Shown here: positions 1 to 7,031 of the stretch, piece by piece
Position numbering within the stretch: position 1 is the stretch's first letter
How the letters are laid out: each line of letters opens with the position of its first letter
Source: DATFCK01 sp045809745
GTDB lineage: Bacteria; Verrucomicrobiota; Verrucomicrobiia; Chthoniobacterales; UBA10450
DNA length: 23,034 bases
Assembly: GCA_045809745.1 (NCBI GenBank)
Contig: JBJMXE010000077.1
Location: 1 to 23,034 of the forward strand
Direction: 5' to 3'
The notes under the pieces: model-generated
What the model was told of the DNA's origin: nothing
The model's database searches: none
Seen by the model: only the letters and a program-made list of their open reading frames with translations
Program-made: the position numbers and the translations under genes

Positions 1-1198
1 CCGCATTCTTAGAGACGGCGGGTTCCGCAATGCCGGCAGCGGCGGCAGTTTGCTCTGATCCGTTGTGAACAGGCCCTGCTGGGGCCGGTTCGGGTTCAGC
101 CGTTGTTGCGGCACGCTCGGGTTGCGTGGGCACTGCGGTTGGTCCCGGTAGCTCCGCCGCAGCTGGCTTTGGCTCTGCCGCGGCCGATGCCGCCGGCGCG
201 AGTGCGGGCGTCGGCCGATCCGCGGGAGCGGCGGCCGCCGGTTCAGTTTCGGGTGATTTAGAAGTTTCAGCCTTCGGTTCAGCGGGCGCGGATTGCTCCG
301 AGGTTCGCTTCTGAAACAGCTCCAGTTCGGCTTCGGTAGCGATACGTGCTTCCTGTGAATATTTGCGAGCGACGGCTGAATAATCATCGTCGCCATGGCC
401 CCGTTGCGCTTGCTCGAGAAGCCGATCGCGAGCCGCCGCAGTTACGCCGAGCTCGAGATGACTTGCCAATCCCAGACGGCTGGCAATCTGCATATCCTTG
501 AGCATGTGCTGCACGGAAAAATGGCGTTCGAAGTTGCGCTCGATCATCTTTGGCAACTTCATGGCCAGCGTTTTCGAGTAGCTCGCGTTCTGCTTCATCG
601 CGGCGATGAACAGTTCCGCGGGCAAACCCGTCGCTTGCACTAAAGCGAGTGCCTCCGCCGAAGCTTGTACCGTCGCCGCCGTAACCATGTTGGTCGCTAC
701 CTTGATCGCCGTAGCCTGACCAATCCGGCCGATCTCCAGGATCTCCTTGCTGCTTGCTTGCAAGAGCGGACGGGCTTCGGCGAGGGCCGTATCGTCGGCG
801 CCAATGTAGTAAACCAATTCGCCGTTTTCTGCTGCTTCCTTGCTGCCAGTGAACGGCGCTTCGATGAATCGAGCGCCGCGTCTCTCTACAATTTCAGCGG
901 CGGCGACCATGGCATGAGGCGCGACGGTGGGATGAGAAATGACGATGTGTCGGGCCGACAAAGCCGGGCTCAGTTGTTTCACTACGAACAGAAGCGCGTC
1001 ATCATCAGACACAAAGACCTGAATGAAGTCGCACATTTCAGCGAGCTCAGCCGGGGCGCCAACGAAGTTCGGAACTGGCCGCGGTGTTCTGTTCCAGACA
1101 AAGACTTGAAACCCTTTTCGGCGCAAAACTTCGCGGACCCGGCTGCCGATGAGACCGAGGCCAATCAACCCTATGTTTTTTCGCGTTCTACGGGACAT
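1..1198 (-). CDS. Beta-hydroxyacid dehydrogenase (HIBADH/GLYR1-like) with Ala/Pro/Glu-rich tail, 3' end outside window
   Basis: Open from an ATG at 1198 to the window edge without a stop (399 codons seen). Residues 9-20 hold the Rossmann signature GLIGLGLIGSR. The substrate-loop motif EAPFTGSKEAAENGEL (113-128) and the GQATAIKVATN helix, with the family's catalytic Lys (K166) and Asn (N170), are typical of 3-hydroxyisobutyrate dehydrogenase-type enzymes. The GSKEAAENG form is closest to glyoxylate / succinic semialdehyde reductases that use NADPH. MLKDMQIA (232-239) is the conserved C-domain helix. The enzyme core should end near residue 295. It is followed by more than 100 residues rich in Ala, Pro, Glu and Thr with no recognisable domain, which is unusual for this family. 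The family reduces or oxidises small beta-hydroxyacids or semialdehydes in the cytoplasm; the exact substrate cannot be told. No Shine-Dalgarno is visible. Confidence 0.85.
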   Translation of the reverse strand, partial: MSRRTRKNIGLIGLGLIGSRVREVLRRKGFQVFVWNRTPRPVPNFVGAPAELAEMCDFIQVFVSDDDALLFVVKQLSPALSARHIVISHPTVAPHAMVAAAEIVERRGARFIEAPFTGSKEAAENGELVYYIGADDTALAEARPLLQASSKEILEIGRIGQATAIKVATNMVTAATVQASAEALALVQATGLPAELFIAAMKQNASYSKTLAMKLPKMIERNFERHFSVQHMLKDMQIASRLGLASHLELGVTAAARDRLLEQAQRGHGDDDYSAVARKYSQEARIATEAELELFQKRTSEQSAPAEPKAETSKSPETEPAAAAPADRPTPALAPAASAAAEPKPAAAELPGPTAVPTQPERAATTAEPEPAPAGPVHNGSEQTAAAAGIAEPAVSKNA

Positions 1199-1337
1199 GT
1201 CATGAAGACTGTCTCACCCTACCGGGCGTCAGTGGATATTCAGCCTGAGGTCAAATAGGTTTACGCGCAATGCTGAAATTTTGGATTGGGACATTTTGCT
1301 ATCGCACCCGATCTTTCCGGCCATCGATCCTGCACCG

Positions 1338-1385
1338 GTAGGGGAAGCAGATTGCTTCCCATGGGAGGCTAGCGGCCTTCCCTAC
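1338..1385. repeat. Intergenic imperfect palindromic element
   Basis: The outer arms GTAGGG (1338-1343) and CCCTAC (1380-1385) enclose a perfect 8-bp hairpin, GGGAAGCA / TGCTTCCC with a 3-nt loop (1342-1360), and a second imperfect hairpin, GGGAGGC / GCCTTCCC (about 1363-1382). The block lies in the 282-bp gap between the dehydrogenase start and the M28 gene stop, where no coding potential is seen. It looks like a REP-type extragenic palindrome. A second copy was not seen in this window, so repeat status is inferred from its structure. A further 5-bp hairpin (GCGCC 1420-1424 / GGCGC 1431-1435) lies nearer the M28 stop but has no T-tract. Confidence 0.45.
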
Positions 1386-1480
1386 ATAAGAAGATGCAAA
1401 CAGGCGCAGAAAGTGGGTCGCGCCGCTAAGGGCGCAGATTACGCGGCCCAGTCCTAGCAAGCGGCTCCGTCGTTAGCGTG

Positions 1481-2407
1481 TCACCGGGCCGAACGGAGAA
1501 GATAACAAACCACGACTCGGCCGACGGTTTCGAGACTGTTAGCGCTTACCTTATCCATCGTATCGTCTGCCGTGTGCCAGGGTGGATAATCGAAATCAAT
1601 CAGATCGATCGTCGGAATTCCGGCGGCGTTCAACGGGGTGTGGTCGTCCAGCACCGTTCCGTGATCGAAATAGGTGAACTGATTGCGGCATTTCACTGCG
1701 TCCGCCGCAGCGAAGATGTCACGGGCCAGATCAGCCGGAGAATCCAAAGGCAGAGTTATGCCTAACGATCGATCACCAACCATGTCCAGCAGGATCCCGC
1801 CGCGGAACCGCGAAGCCGTTTTCGTTTTAGTCAGTTCGCTGGAAAAGTGCCGGCTTCCGTAAAGCCCATCGGTATCGGTAAACTCCTCTACCGCTTCCTC
1901 ACCATCAAAGAAGACCATTTGGATCTTTCCGGCGAGTTCCGGCCGTTGGGCGATGACTCGCGCAAGCTCGATCAGCAACCCGGTGCTGGAGCCGCCGTCG
2001 TTAGCCCCGACAAAACGGATATTGTCGAAAATCTTTGTGTCATAATGAGAACACAGAAGAAACATGCCCGAACTGGCGGCGCTGGCTTGCTTGCCGTGAA
2101 ACGTGGCGATGAGGTTGGTGAACGTGGTGGGACCGCGCGGAGTCGCGTCAGTAAAAGTTTGGCGGCTTACGTCCCAGCCCAAATCGTGTAACTGCTTCTC
2201 GATGTAGGCCCGCGATTTCTCGATCGCCTCGGAGCCCGAAGGCCGAGGGCCGAGATCGACTAATCGTTGGACATGTCCCATCGCCTTGTCACCGGAAAGT
2301 TCCTCCCACAATTCCTTCGGCGCAGCGGTTCCCCCCCGATTAACTCCGCAGCTGATCAGCAGCATAATGAGTAATCCGGACCGAAAGTGACGACTCTGCC
2401 TCCGCAT
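1481..2407 (-). CDS. M28-family zinc enzyme, glutaminyl-peptide cyclotransferase-like lipoprotein
   Basis: 308 residues. The N-terminus has a short basic stretch, a hydrophobic core and a lipobox L-I-S-C with Cys20, so it is probably a lipoprotein exported to the periplasm. The peptidase M28 / glutaminyl cyclase fold is shown by HYDT (121-124), GANDGGSS with zinc Asp137, FDGEE with Glu170/171, the loop DGLYGSRH (180-187), DMVGD (208-212), DDHTPL and PWHTADDT with zinc His278. The DGEE...LYGSRH arrangement is the glutaminyl-peptide cyclotransferase signature rather than that of a plain aminopeptidase. Such enzymes cyclise N-terminal Gln to pyroglutamate; a secreted aminopeptidase role is the alternative. 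It begins 27 bp after the parB stop on the same strand, so the two may share a transcript, without any obvious functional link. Confidence 0.85.
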   Translation of the reverse strand: MRRQSRHFRSGLLIMLLISCGVNRGGTAAPKELWEELSGDKAMGHVQRLVDLGPRPSGSEAIEKSRAYIEKQLHDLGWDVSRQTFTDATPRGPTTFTNLIATFHGKQASAASSGMFLLCSHYDTKIFDNIRFVGANDGGSSTGLLIELARVIAQRPELAGKIQMVFFDGEEAVEEFTDTDGLYGSRHFSSELTKTKTASRFRGGILLDMVGDRSLGITLPLDSPADLARDIFAAADAVKCRNQFTYFDHGTVLDDHTPLNAAGIPTIDLIDFDYPPWHTADDTMDKVSANSLETVGRVVVCYLLRSAR

Positions 2408-2434
2408 TTAAAACATCTCGGCGAACGCCCGCAG

Positions 2435-3331
2435 TTAGGTATCGGTCGGCTTTAAACCCAGCAGCTCGAGAATTCGATCGAGATCCTCGTTACCGTAATA
2501 ATCAATCTCGATCCGGCCGCTCTTGTCTCCGTGCTGGATTTTCACGTGAGTTCCGAGGTGTTGTTGCAGACGCTCCTCCAAATCACCGATGACCGCGTTA
2601 CTACCATTCGATCCTGCACCGCGTGGTTTGCGACGCGCCTTCCCGATTCCAAGTTGACGCGCAACCAGCCGTTCGGTGGCGCGAACAGTCGATTTGCGAC
2701 GCAGAATTCTCTCGGCGATGAGCAACTGTTCTTCGGGAGACTTTAATGCCAGCAGCACCTTGGCATGACCAACTGAGAGCAGATCCTGGGTCAACCAGAT
2801 CTGAACCTGACGGTGCAAATCCAGTAACCGCATTGCATTAGCAACCGCAGCCCGGCTCCGGCCGACTTTCAGGGCAATATCCTCCTGCCGCATGGCGAAT
2901 TCGCTGGCCAGGCGGGCATATCCCTGCGCTTCCTCGATTGCATTCAGATCCTGACGCTGGAGGTTCTCGATGAGCGACAATTCCAGGACCTCAAGATCGG
3001 TGGCATAACGGATAACCACGGGAACTTCAGTTAGCCCGGCTTCCTGGGCGGCGCGCCAGCGGCGCTCACCGGCGATGAGTTCATGCCGGCCATTTACCGG
3101 CCTAACGATCAGCGGCTGAATAATCCCGTGCTGACGGATGGAGTCGACCAGCTCGCGCAAAGCGTCCGGCTGAAATTCTTTCCGCGGCTGTAATGGACTT
3201 GGCGTAATCGCCGATAGCGCCACGGTTCGAACCTTATCGCCGGGAGTGGCTGACGTTTCAGCTTCTGATCGCGTGACCGGCCGGGTGCCGATCAGTGCAC
3301 CCAAGCCTTTACCAAGGGCGGATTTCGCCAT
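2435..3331 (-). CDS. parB: Chromosome-partitioning protein ParB (Spo0J family)
   Basis: 298 residues from the ATG at 3331. A longer reading to 3385 is possible, but the family's usual N-terminus, MAKSALGKGLGALIG, begins here. The CTP-binding/clamp motif GERRWRAA is at 88-95 and the family motif IENLQRQDLNAIEEA at 121-135. The helix-turn-helix that reads parS follows (about 147-170), and the C-terminal dimerisation segment GRIEIDYYGNEDLDRILELL is at 272-291. ParB loads at parS sites near the origin and slides as a CTP-dependent clamp, working with ParA and SMC. No parA is adjacent here: upstream lies the divergent mqnD, 92 bp away. parA must therefore be elsewhere or outside the window. No Shine-Dalgarno precedes the start. 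Confidence 0.95.
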   Translation of the reverse strand: MAKSALGKGLGALIGTRPVTRSEAETSATPGDKVRTVALSAITPSPLQPRKEFQPDALRELVDSIRQHGIIQPLIVRPVNGRHELIAGERRWRAAQEAGLTEVPVVIRYATDLEVLELSLIENLQRQDLNAIEEAQGYARLASEFAMRQEDIALKVGRSRAAVANAMRLLDLHRQVQIWLTQDLLSVGHAKVLLALKSPEEQLLIAERILRRKSTVRATERLVARQLGIGKARRKPRGAGSNGSNAVIGDLEERLQQHLGTHVKIQHGDKSGRIEIDYYGNEDLDRILELLGLKPTDT

Positions 3332-3423
3332 GTGATGAGAGGTTAATGAATGGCTCTGGGTAAGGCAACTGACAATGGCGGTCACCTTGCAACCGGTAAC
3401 GTCACAACCTAGCGTCGCAGGCG

Positions 3424-4290
3424 GTGACGCGAAACAGACATTTCACCCTCGGGCATTCCCCCGATCCGGACGACGCCTTCATGTTTTACGGCATTGCCGA
3501 GAACAAAATCGATCTGCGGGGCTACAGTTTCGAGCAGCGGCTGGAAGACATCCAAACCTTGAATGAGCGTTGTTTGCGCGAGGAGCTGGATATCTCGGCG
3601 GTGTCGATCCACGCCTACGCCTATCTGTCCGACAAATATGCACTGCTGCCATGCGGCGCCAGCATGGGCGATGGCTACGGTCCACTCGTTATTGCGCGGC
3701 GATCTGCACACGACACCCCGAAGTCCGATGCCGATGCTGTTGGATGGCTGCAGAGCCGGAAGATCGCGGTTCCGGGTACCATGACCAGCGCCTACCTCGC
3801 TCTGAAGCTCTACCTCGCAGACTTCGAATACGTCGTGGTTCCATTTGATCAGATCTTTGAGGCTGTGAGTTCCGGCGGCGCGGACGCCGGCCTCATCATT
3901 CACGAGGGCCAGCTCACGTATAAACGCGCCGGTTTCGAGAAAATCGTTGATCTTGGGGAGTGGTGGCAGCAGCAAACCGGCCTACCTCTGCCACTCGGCG
4001 GCAATGTCGTGCGTAAAGCTATTGCGCCAGCCGTACGGTCAGAAATCGCTCAGATCCTGCGGGAAAGTATCGATTACGGACTTGCTCATCGCGGCCAAGC
4101 CGTTGCCCACTCGATGCCATACGCCCGCGATATGGAGGCCGATCTGGCAGACAAGTTCATTGGCATGTATGTGAACGATTTCACCCGTGACTACGGGGGA
4201 ACAGGCCGCGCTGCGATTCGGGAATTTCTCGGCCGGGCCGAAGCGGCCGGCTATCTTGAAAAACAACCTGAGCTGGAGTTCGTTAGCTAA
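3424..4290 (+). CDS. mqnD: 1,4-dihydroxy-6-naphthoate synthase (futalosine pathway)
   Basis: 288 residues from a GTG start; an in-frame TAA at 3397 excludes a much longer N-terminus, and the next ATG (3481) would cut off the first motif. The N-terminal signature LGHSPDPDDAFMFYGI (9-24) is diagnostic of MqnD in the MqnA/MqnD periplasmic-binding-protein fold. GLIIHEGQ (157-163) carries His160, which by position matches the catalytic histidine of characterised MqnD. The enzyme converts cyclic de-hypoxanthine futalosine to 1,4-dihydroxy-6-naphthoate in the alternative menaquinone route. No other mqn gene lies in the window. It is divergent from parB across 92 bp in which no clear promoter was recognised. 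Confidence 0.93.
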   Translation: MTRNRHFTLGHSPDPDDAFMFYGIAENKIDLRGYSFEQRLEDIQTLNERCLREELDISAVSIHAYAYLSDKYALLPCGASMGDGYGPLVIARRSAHDTPKSDADAVGWLQSRKIAVPGTMTSAYLALKLYLADFEYVVVPFDQIFEAVSSGGADAGLIIHEGQLTYKRAGFEKIVDLGEWWQQQTGLPLPLGGNVVRKAIAPAVRSEIAQILRESIDYGLAHRGQAVAHSMPYARDMEADLADKFIGMYVNDFTRDYGGTGRAAIREFLGRAEAAGYLEKQPELEFVS

Positions 4291-4324
4291 CGCGTAGCGC
4301 CAATTTTCCTGCAAACGCGCCGGG

Positions 4325-4507
4325 CTACTTCTTCTTCTTCGGCTCGTTCGGTTTCGAGGTTTGACTCATCACGAACGTTTTTAGCCGGGCGAACTCTTTC
4401 TTGAAGCCGGGCACGAAATCGCTCGTTCCGTATTCGAAAAGAACAACAAAGCTAAACGTGAAAAACATAAACAAAACGACCCAGAAGATCGTGCGGAACA
4501 GCGACAT
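4325..4507 (-). CDS. Small single-pass membrane protein, unknown function
   Basis: 60 residues. One strongly hydrophobic segment (about residues 5-24, rich in Phe, Val and Leu) is followed by a basic segment and a C-terminal PKKKK tail, which predicts a short N-terminus, one membrane helix and a cytoplasmic Lys-rich end. It lies alone on the minus strand between the 3' end of mqnD (34 bp away) and the start of the aminotransferase (98 bp away). No family is recognised. The clean membrane profile, the stop before mqnD and the absence of any overlapping gene favour a real gene. The start context has no Shine-Dalgarno. Confidence 0.6.
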   Translation of the reverse strand: MSLFRTIFWVVLFMFFTFSFVVLFEYGTSDFVPGFKKEFARLKTFVMSQTSKPNEPKKKK

Positions 4508-4605
4508 GGCGGGACGTTAACTTACTCGCGTTCTGCGGTCAACGCCGTCCCGCGGAGGCCGAACTTCGGGTTTGATCAGCGGGTTGAAGCTGCCATGGTC
4601 GAGCA

Positions 4606-5835
4606 ATGCGCGTCCCCCTGCTCGATTTAGCTCCGCAATATGGGGTGCTCGCGGACGAAATCCGGAGGCAGATCGACGAGGTCCTCAGCACTCAGCGGTT
4701 CATTCTCGGACCGAAAGTGAAAGCATTCGAAGCTGCGCTGGCAGCGCTGTGTGGCCGTGGAACCGTAATTGGAGTTTCATCAGGGACGGACGGGCTGCTG
4801 GCGATCCTAATGGCCCTCGGAATCGGACGCGGCGATGCGGTCATCACCTCCGCTTACACCTTCTTCGCCACGGCCGCGTGCGCGGTAAGACTCGGCGCTC
4901 GCCCAGCATTCGTGGACATCGAGCCAAGCACCTACAACCTCTCTCCTGCGGCGCTTCGACGTTTCCTGTCACAGCGATGTGAGCGCAGGGATGGCGGATT
5001 GTTTCTTCGGAACAGCGGCGAACGAGTCCGCGCCATCATCCCAGTTCATTTATATGGACTGTGCTGCGACATGGTCGCGATCGATGCGGTGGCGAGAGAA
5101 TTCGGTGTGCCGGTAATAGAAGATGCCGCCCAGGCAATCGGCGCCGAATACCCGTTCATCGACGGAGTTCGTGTTGCAGGCACAATGAGCCTAACCGGTT
5201 TTTTCAGTTTTTATCCCTCGAAAAATCTCGGTGCAGCCGGAGATGCCGGTGCCGTCATTTGTGAGGACGCCGACCTGGCGAACCGGATAACGGTTCTTCG
5301 CGAACACGGAATGCGCCCGCGATACTATCACGAGATCGTGGGCGGCAATTTCCGGTTGGACGAGATTCAGGCCGCTATTCTCCAGGTGAAATTGCCGCAC
5401 TTGAAGGAGTGGGCCGGCGCCAGACGAGCAGCCGCCGATTTTTACCGGGAACAATTCGTAAAGGCCCACCTGACCAATGTCATTACCGCTCCAGCGGAGC
5501 CGTACCGCGGCAAAGTAGAACAACATCACGTCTACCATCAATTCGTGATCAGAACCCCGGAACGCGATGCATTACGAAAGCACCTGGCCGAGCAGGACAT
5601 CGGGAGCGAAATTTACTATCCGCTCGGACTGCACCTTCAGGCTTGTTTTCGAGATCTCGGTTACCGGGAAGGTGATCTGCCCGAGACAGAACGGGCGGCC
5701 AAAGAGACACTGGCGCTGCCAATTTATCCGGAACTTTCGCGCGACGCGCAGTCTTACGTTGTCAGCGCAATTCGCGGCTTCTTCAGCCAATCAGGAGCGC
5801 GCCCGCTGAAGGGTCAAACTACTTGCGACCTGTGA
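4606..5835 (+). CDS. DegT/DnrJ/EryC1/StrS-family PLP aminotransferase
   Basis: 409 residues. The N-terminus VPLLDLAPQY is the usual opening of sugar aminotransferases. SSGTDGL (58-64) binds cofactor phosphate, EDAAQAIGA (172-180) gives the PLP-ring Asp173, and FYPSKNLGAAGDAG (202-215) carries the Schiff-base Lys206. LREHGM and GGNFRLDEIQAAIL are further family blocks, and IGSEIYYPLGLH lies in the C-terminal domain. These enzymes transfer an amino group to keto-sugars bound to nucleotides, for LPS, capsule or other glycans. The substrate is not evident, because no sugar epimerase or dehydratase is adjacent; a UDP-glucose dehydrogenase lies about 6.5 kb downstream. The last ~16 residues (SQSGARPLKGQTTCDL) extend past the usual end. 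The stop overlaps the promoter region of tRNA-Tyr. Confidence 0.9.
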   Translation: MRVPLLDLAPQYGVLADEIRRQIDEVLSTQRFILGPKVKAFEAALAALCGRGTVIGVSSGTDGLLAILMALGIGRGDAVITSAYTFFATAACAVRLGARPAFVDIEPSTYNLSPAALRRFLSQRCERRDGGLFLRNSGERVRAIIPVHLYGLCCDMVAIDAVAREFGVPVIEDAAQAIGAEYPFIDGVRVAGTMSLTGFFSFYPSKNLGAAGDAGAVICEDADLANRITVLREHGMRPRYYHEIVGGNFRLDEIQAAILQVKLPHLKEWAGARRAAADFYREQFVKAHLTNVITAPAEPYRGKVEQHHVYHQFVIRTPERDALRKHLAEQDIGSEIYYPLGLHLQACFRDLGYREGDLPETERAAKETLALPIYPELSRDAQSYVVSAIRGFFSQSGARPLKGQTTCDL

Positions 5836-5851
5836 AGTGCCAGCCTATATG
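5823..5851 (+). promoter_or_regulatory. Sigma-70-type promoter of tRNA-Tyr
   Basis: The -35 box TTGCGA (5823-5828; 4/6 of TTGACA) and the -10 box TATATG (5846-5851; 5/6 of TATAAT) are 17 bp apart. The predicted start, near 5858, is about 9 nt before the mature tRNA 5' end. The -35 box lies in the last codons of the upstream aminotransferase. Confidence 0.7.
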
Positions 5852-5866
5852 ATCCGTCGCACTGAC

Positions 5867-5949
5867 GGGTAGGTTCCGGAGTGGCCAAACGGGGCAGACT
5901 GTAAATCTGCTGGCTTATGCCTTCGCTGGTTCGAATCCAGCCCTGCCCA
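5867..5949 (+). tRNA. tRNA-Tyr (anticodon GTA)
   Basis: A class II tRNA folds over 83 nt. The acceptor GGGTAGG (5867-5873) pairs with CCTGCCC (5942-5948) with one G-U, and the discriminator is A5949. The anticodon stem GCAGA / TCTGC encloses the loop CTGTAAA with GTA at 5901-5903. A long variable arm is formed around GGC / GCC, and the T arm is GCTGG TTCGAAT CCAGC. CCA is not encoded. A GC hairpin (TGCCGG 5980-5985 / CCGGCA 5991-5996) follows 30 nt downstream without a clear T-run. Confidence 0.97.
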
Positions 5950-6109
5950 ATGCCCCGGTCCACCACGGAAAGAAGCACCTGCCGGCACGCCCGGCATCGG
6001 CAATTTCGTCAGCACATCGCGTGTCTAGGTTTGCGTTGTCCGGTTCCATGTTTCGAGGGAGAAAATAACGTGGCGTGCCGCCATTACCTGCTTTTGCCGG
6101 GCTGATCCG

Positions 6110-6136
6110 ATAACACACCGACTGAGCTAACGAGGC
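6110..6136 (-). pseudogene. tRNA 5'-half remnant (acceptor strand plus D-arm)
   Basis: Read on the minus strand from 6136, the first 20 nt (GCCTCGTTAGCTCAGTCGGT) match the conserved acceptor/D-stem/D-loop pattern of bacterial tRNAs such as Thr, Val or Lys types. After GGT the match stops: the expected GAGC D-stem partner, anticodon arm and T arm are absent. It lies 160 bp from the intact tRNA-Tyr, on the other strand. It could be a relic of a tRNA gene or of an integration event, or a tRNA-derived repeat. Confidence 0.45.
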
Positions 6137-6153
6137 GGGACGTATTTATGTTT

Positions 6154-6182
6154 TGTCATGTCGAGCACCGTCGAGACATGTC
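6154..6182. repeat. Degenerate GTCGAG-type dispersed repeat, copy 1
   Basis: Starts TGTCAT, then GTC GAGC ACC GTCGA GACATGTC. It aligns with the copy at 6303 (TGTCAT CCC GAGC GCA GTCGA CGGACC). The ends also form a 6-bp CATGTC / GACATG inverted repeat. The family resembles the widespread TGTCATCCCGAGCG-type extragenic repeats of soil and other bacteria. Confidence 0.5.
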
Positions 6183-6302
6183 TTGCTCTATCTCTGCGTT
6201 CTCTGCTCATGCTTCGCTCGCAGTTCGAAAGATCTCTCGATTTTGATCGAAAATCACAATGGCAGGCACGTCATGATGAAGTGGTTTAACTGAGCACAGC
6301 TG

Positions 6303-6330
6303 TGTCATCCCGAGCGCAGTCGACGGACCT
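6303..6330. repeat. Degenerate GTCGAG-type dispersed repeat, copy 2
   Basis: TGTCATCCCGAGCGCAGTCG followed by ACGGACCT. It is the same unit as at 6154 and closer to the familiar consensus. It lies 81 bp past the stop of the glycine-zipper gene, in non-coding DNA. Confidence 0.55.
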
Positions 6331-6410
6331 TTACCGACTTTAGCGATGATCGATTCTTCGCTATTCGCGCGCGCCAAACTGTTGTTGTCCGAAGACCCGC
6401 GGCGGTCTGC

Positions 6411-6884
6411 CTAACGACGGCGCTTTTTCGCGCTGCCGCTCTTTTTGGCTTTGCCGCCACCTGAAGCGCTTTTTCGACTCTTCGTCTTCCCGCTGCTCTT
6501 CTTTGACTGAGCTTTACCAGCGGTGCGCCCGGATGATTTCTTACCACTGCCCTTGCTCGACGAAGATGTCGCTCCTTTACCGGAAGATCGGCTCGAAGAT
6601 TTTGTGCCGGAACGCCCCCCAGTGTTGCGGGCTGATTTCGCACTTTTTCCGGAGCTGCTGTTCCGTCCGGATTTGCGAGATTGTGATCCGCCACCGCTCT
6701 TTCCGGCAGCTCTCGCGGCAAGAGCGCCTACGACACCGCCTACGACCGCGCCAACCGGGCCGGCCATACTGCCAACAACTGCGCCCGCCGCCGCGCCGGC
6801 AGCGTCTTTACGAATCGGTGGAAACTGAATGTTTTCAGATTGTTTATTGGATCGTGAATTTTTTGATTGGTTATCGTCCGGCAT
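6411..6884 (-). CDS. Glycine-zipper protein with Ser/Lys/Gly-rich histone-H1-like tail
   Basis: 157 residues from an ATG preceded by GGAGG six nt upstream (6891-6895), the only strong Shine-Dalgarno in the window. Residues 1-27 are polar. Residues 28-61 form an Ala/Gly/Val-rich stretch with GxxxG spacing (AAGAAAGAVVGSMAGPVGAV and on), as in glycine-zipper two-helix membrane domains. Residues 62-157 are almost only Ser, Lys, Gly, Arg, Ala and Thr, ending AKKRRR; this resembles histone H1 C-terminal tails and bacterial H1-like DNA-binding proteins. The protein may bind nucleic acid through its tail, with the zipper as a membrane or oligomerisation part. The function is unknown. A minus-strand neighbour upstream encodes an RNA-binding protein, which has its own terminator between the two. 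The low-complexity coding sequence creates long shadow frames on the other strand. Confidence 0.8.
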   Translation of the reverse strand: MPDDNQSKNSRSNKQSENIQFPPIRKDAAGAAAGAVVGSMAGPVGAVVGGVVGALAARAAGKSGGGSQSRKSGRNSSSGKSAKSARNTGGRSGTKSSSRSSGKGATSSSSKGSGKKSSGRTAGKAQSKKSSGKTKSRKSASGGGKAKKSGSAKKRRR

Positions 6885-6966
6885 AGAGAACCTCCATTGA
6901 CTTGGTTAGACTAAAGTATTTCGCAGCGTGAGACGCCGGAAGCCGTAGAAGGAATGATTTTAGTAC

Positions 6967-6995
6967 AACAAAAATGCGGTCACCAAGGTGACCGC
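6967..6995 (-). terminator. Rho-independent terminator of the RRM gene
   Basis: Read on the minus strand, GCGGTCACC TT GGTGACCGC is a near-perfect hairpin (6976-6995) followed by ATTTTTGTTG. It lies 36 bp after the stop of the RRM gene. It therefore separates that gene from the glycine-zipper gene downstream. Confidence 0.85.
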
Positions 6996-7031
6996 TTCTC
7001 GAAAATGAACGGATTAGTTGTTCGTGCCGGA

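Larger units (their letters stand above)
5950..6410. other. 461-bp gene-free stretch
   Basis: No convincing open frame on either strand; short frames here are shadows of the tRNA or of repeats. It holds the post-tRNA hairpin (5980-5996), the tRNA 5' remnant (6110-6136), and two degenerate copies of a TGTCAT..CGAGC..GTCGA repeat (6154-6182 and 6303-6330). Between those copies is more sequence of the same GATCTCTCGA / TCGAAAATCA flavour. Confidence 0.6.

Noticed and set aside
126..1258. Plus-strand frames 126-314, 395-643 and 665-1258
   Set aside because: Antisense to the dehydrogenase, whose motifs are clear on the minus strand.
2538..2553. parS-like core TTTCACGTGA inside the parB gene
   Set aside because: Only the central 10 of 16 positions fit the parS consensus and it is explained by the codons for HVKI; a single weak match.
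5915..6118. Minus-strand frame ending in GRAGFEPAKA
   Set aside because: That ending is the well-known antisense translation of a tRNA-Tyr; no other protein features.
6305..6828. Open frames overlapping the glycine-zipper gene (6305-6721 minus, 6523-6828 plus)
   Set aside because: Low-complexity shadows; the 6411-6884 frame has the Shine-Dalgarno and a sensible domain layout.
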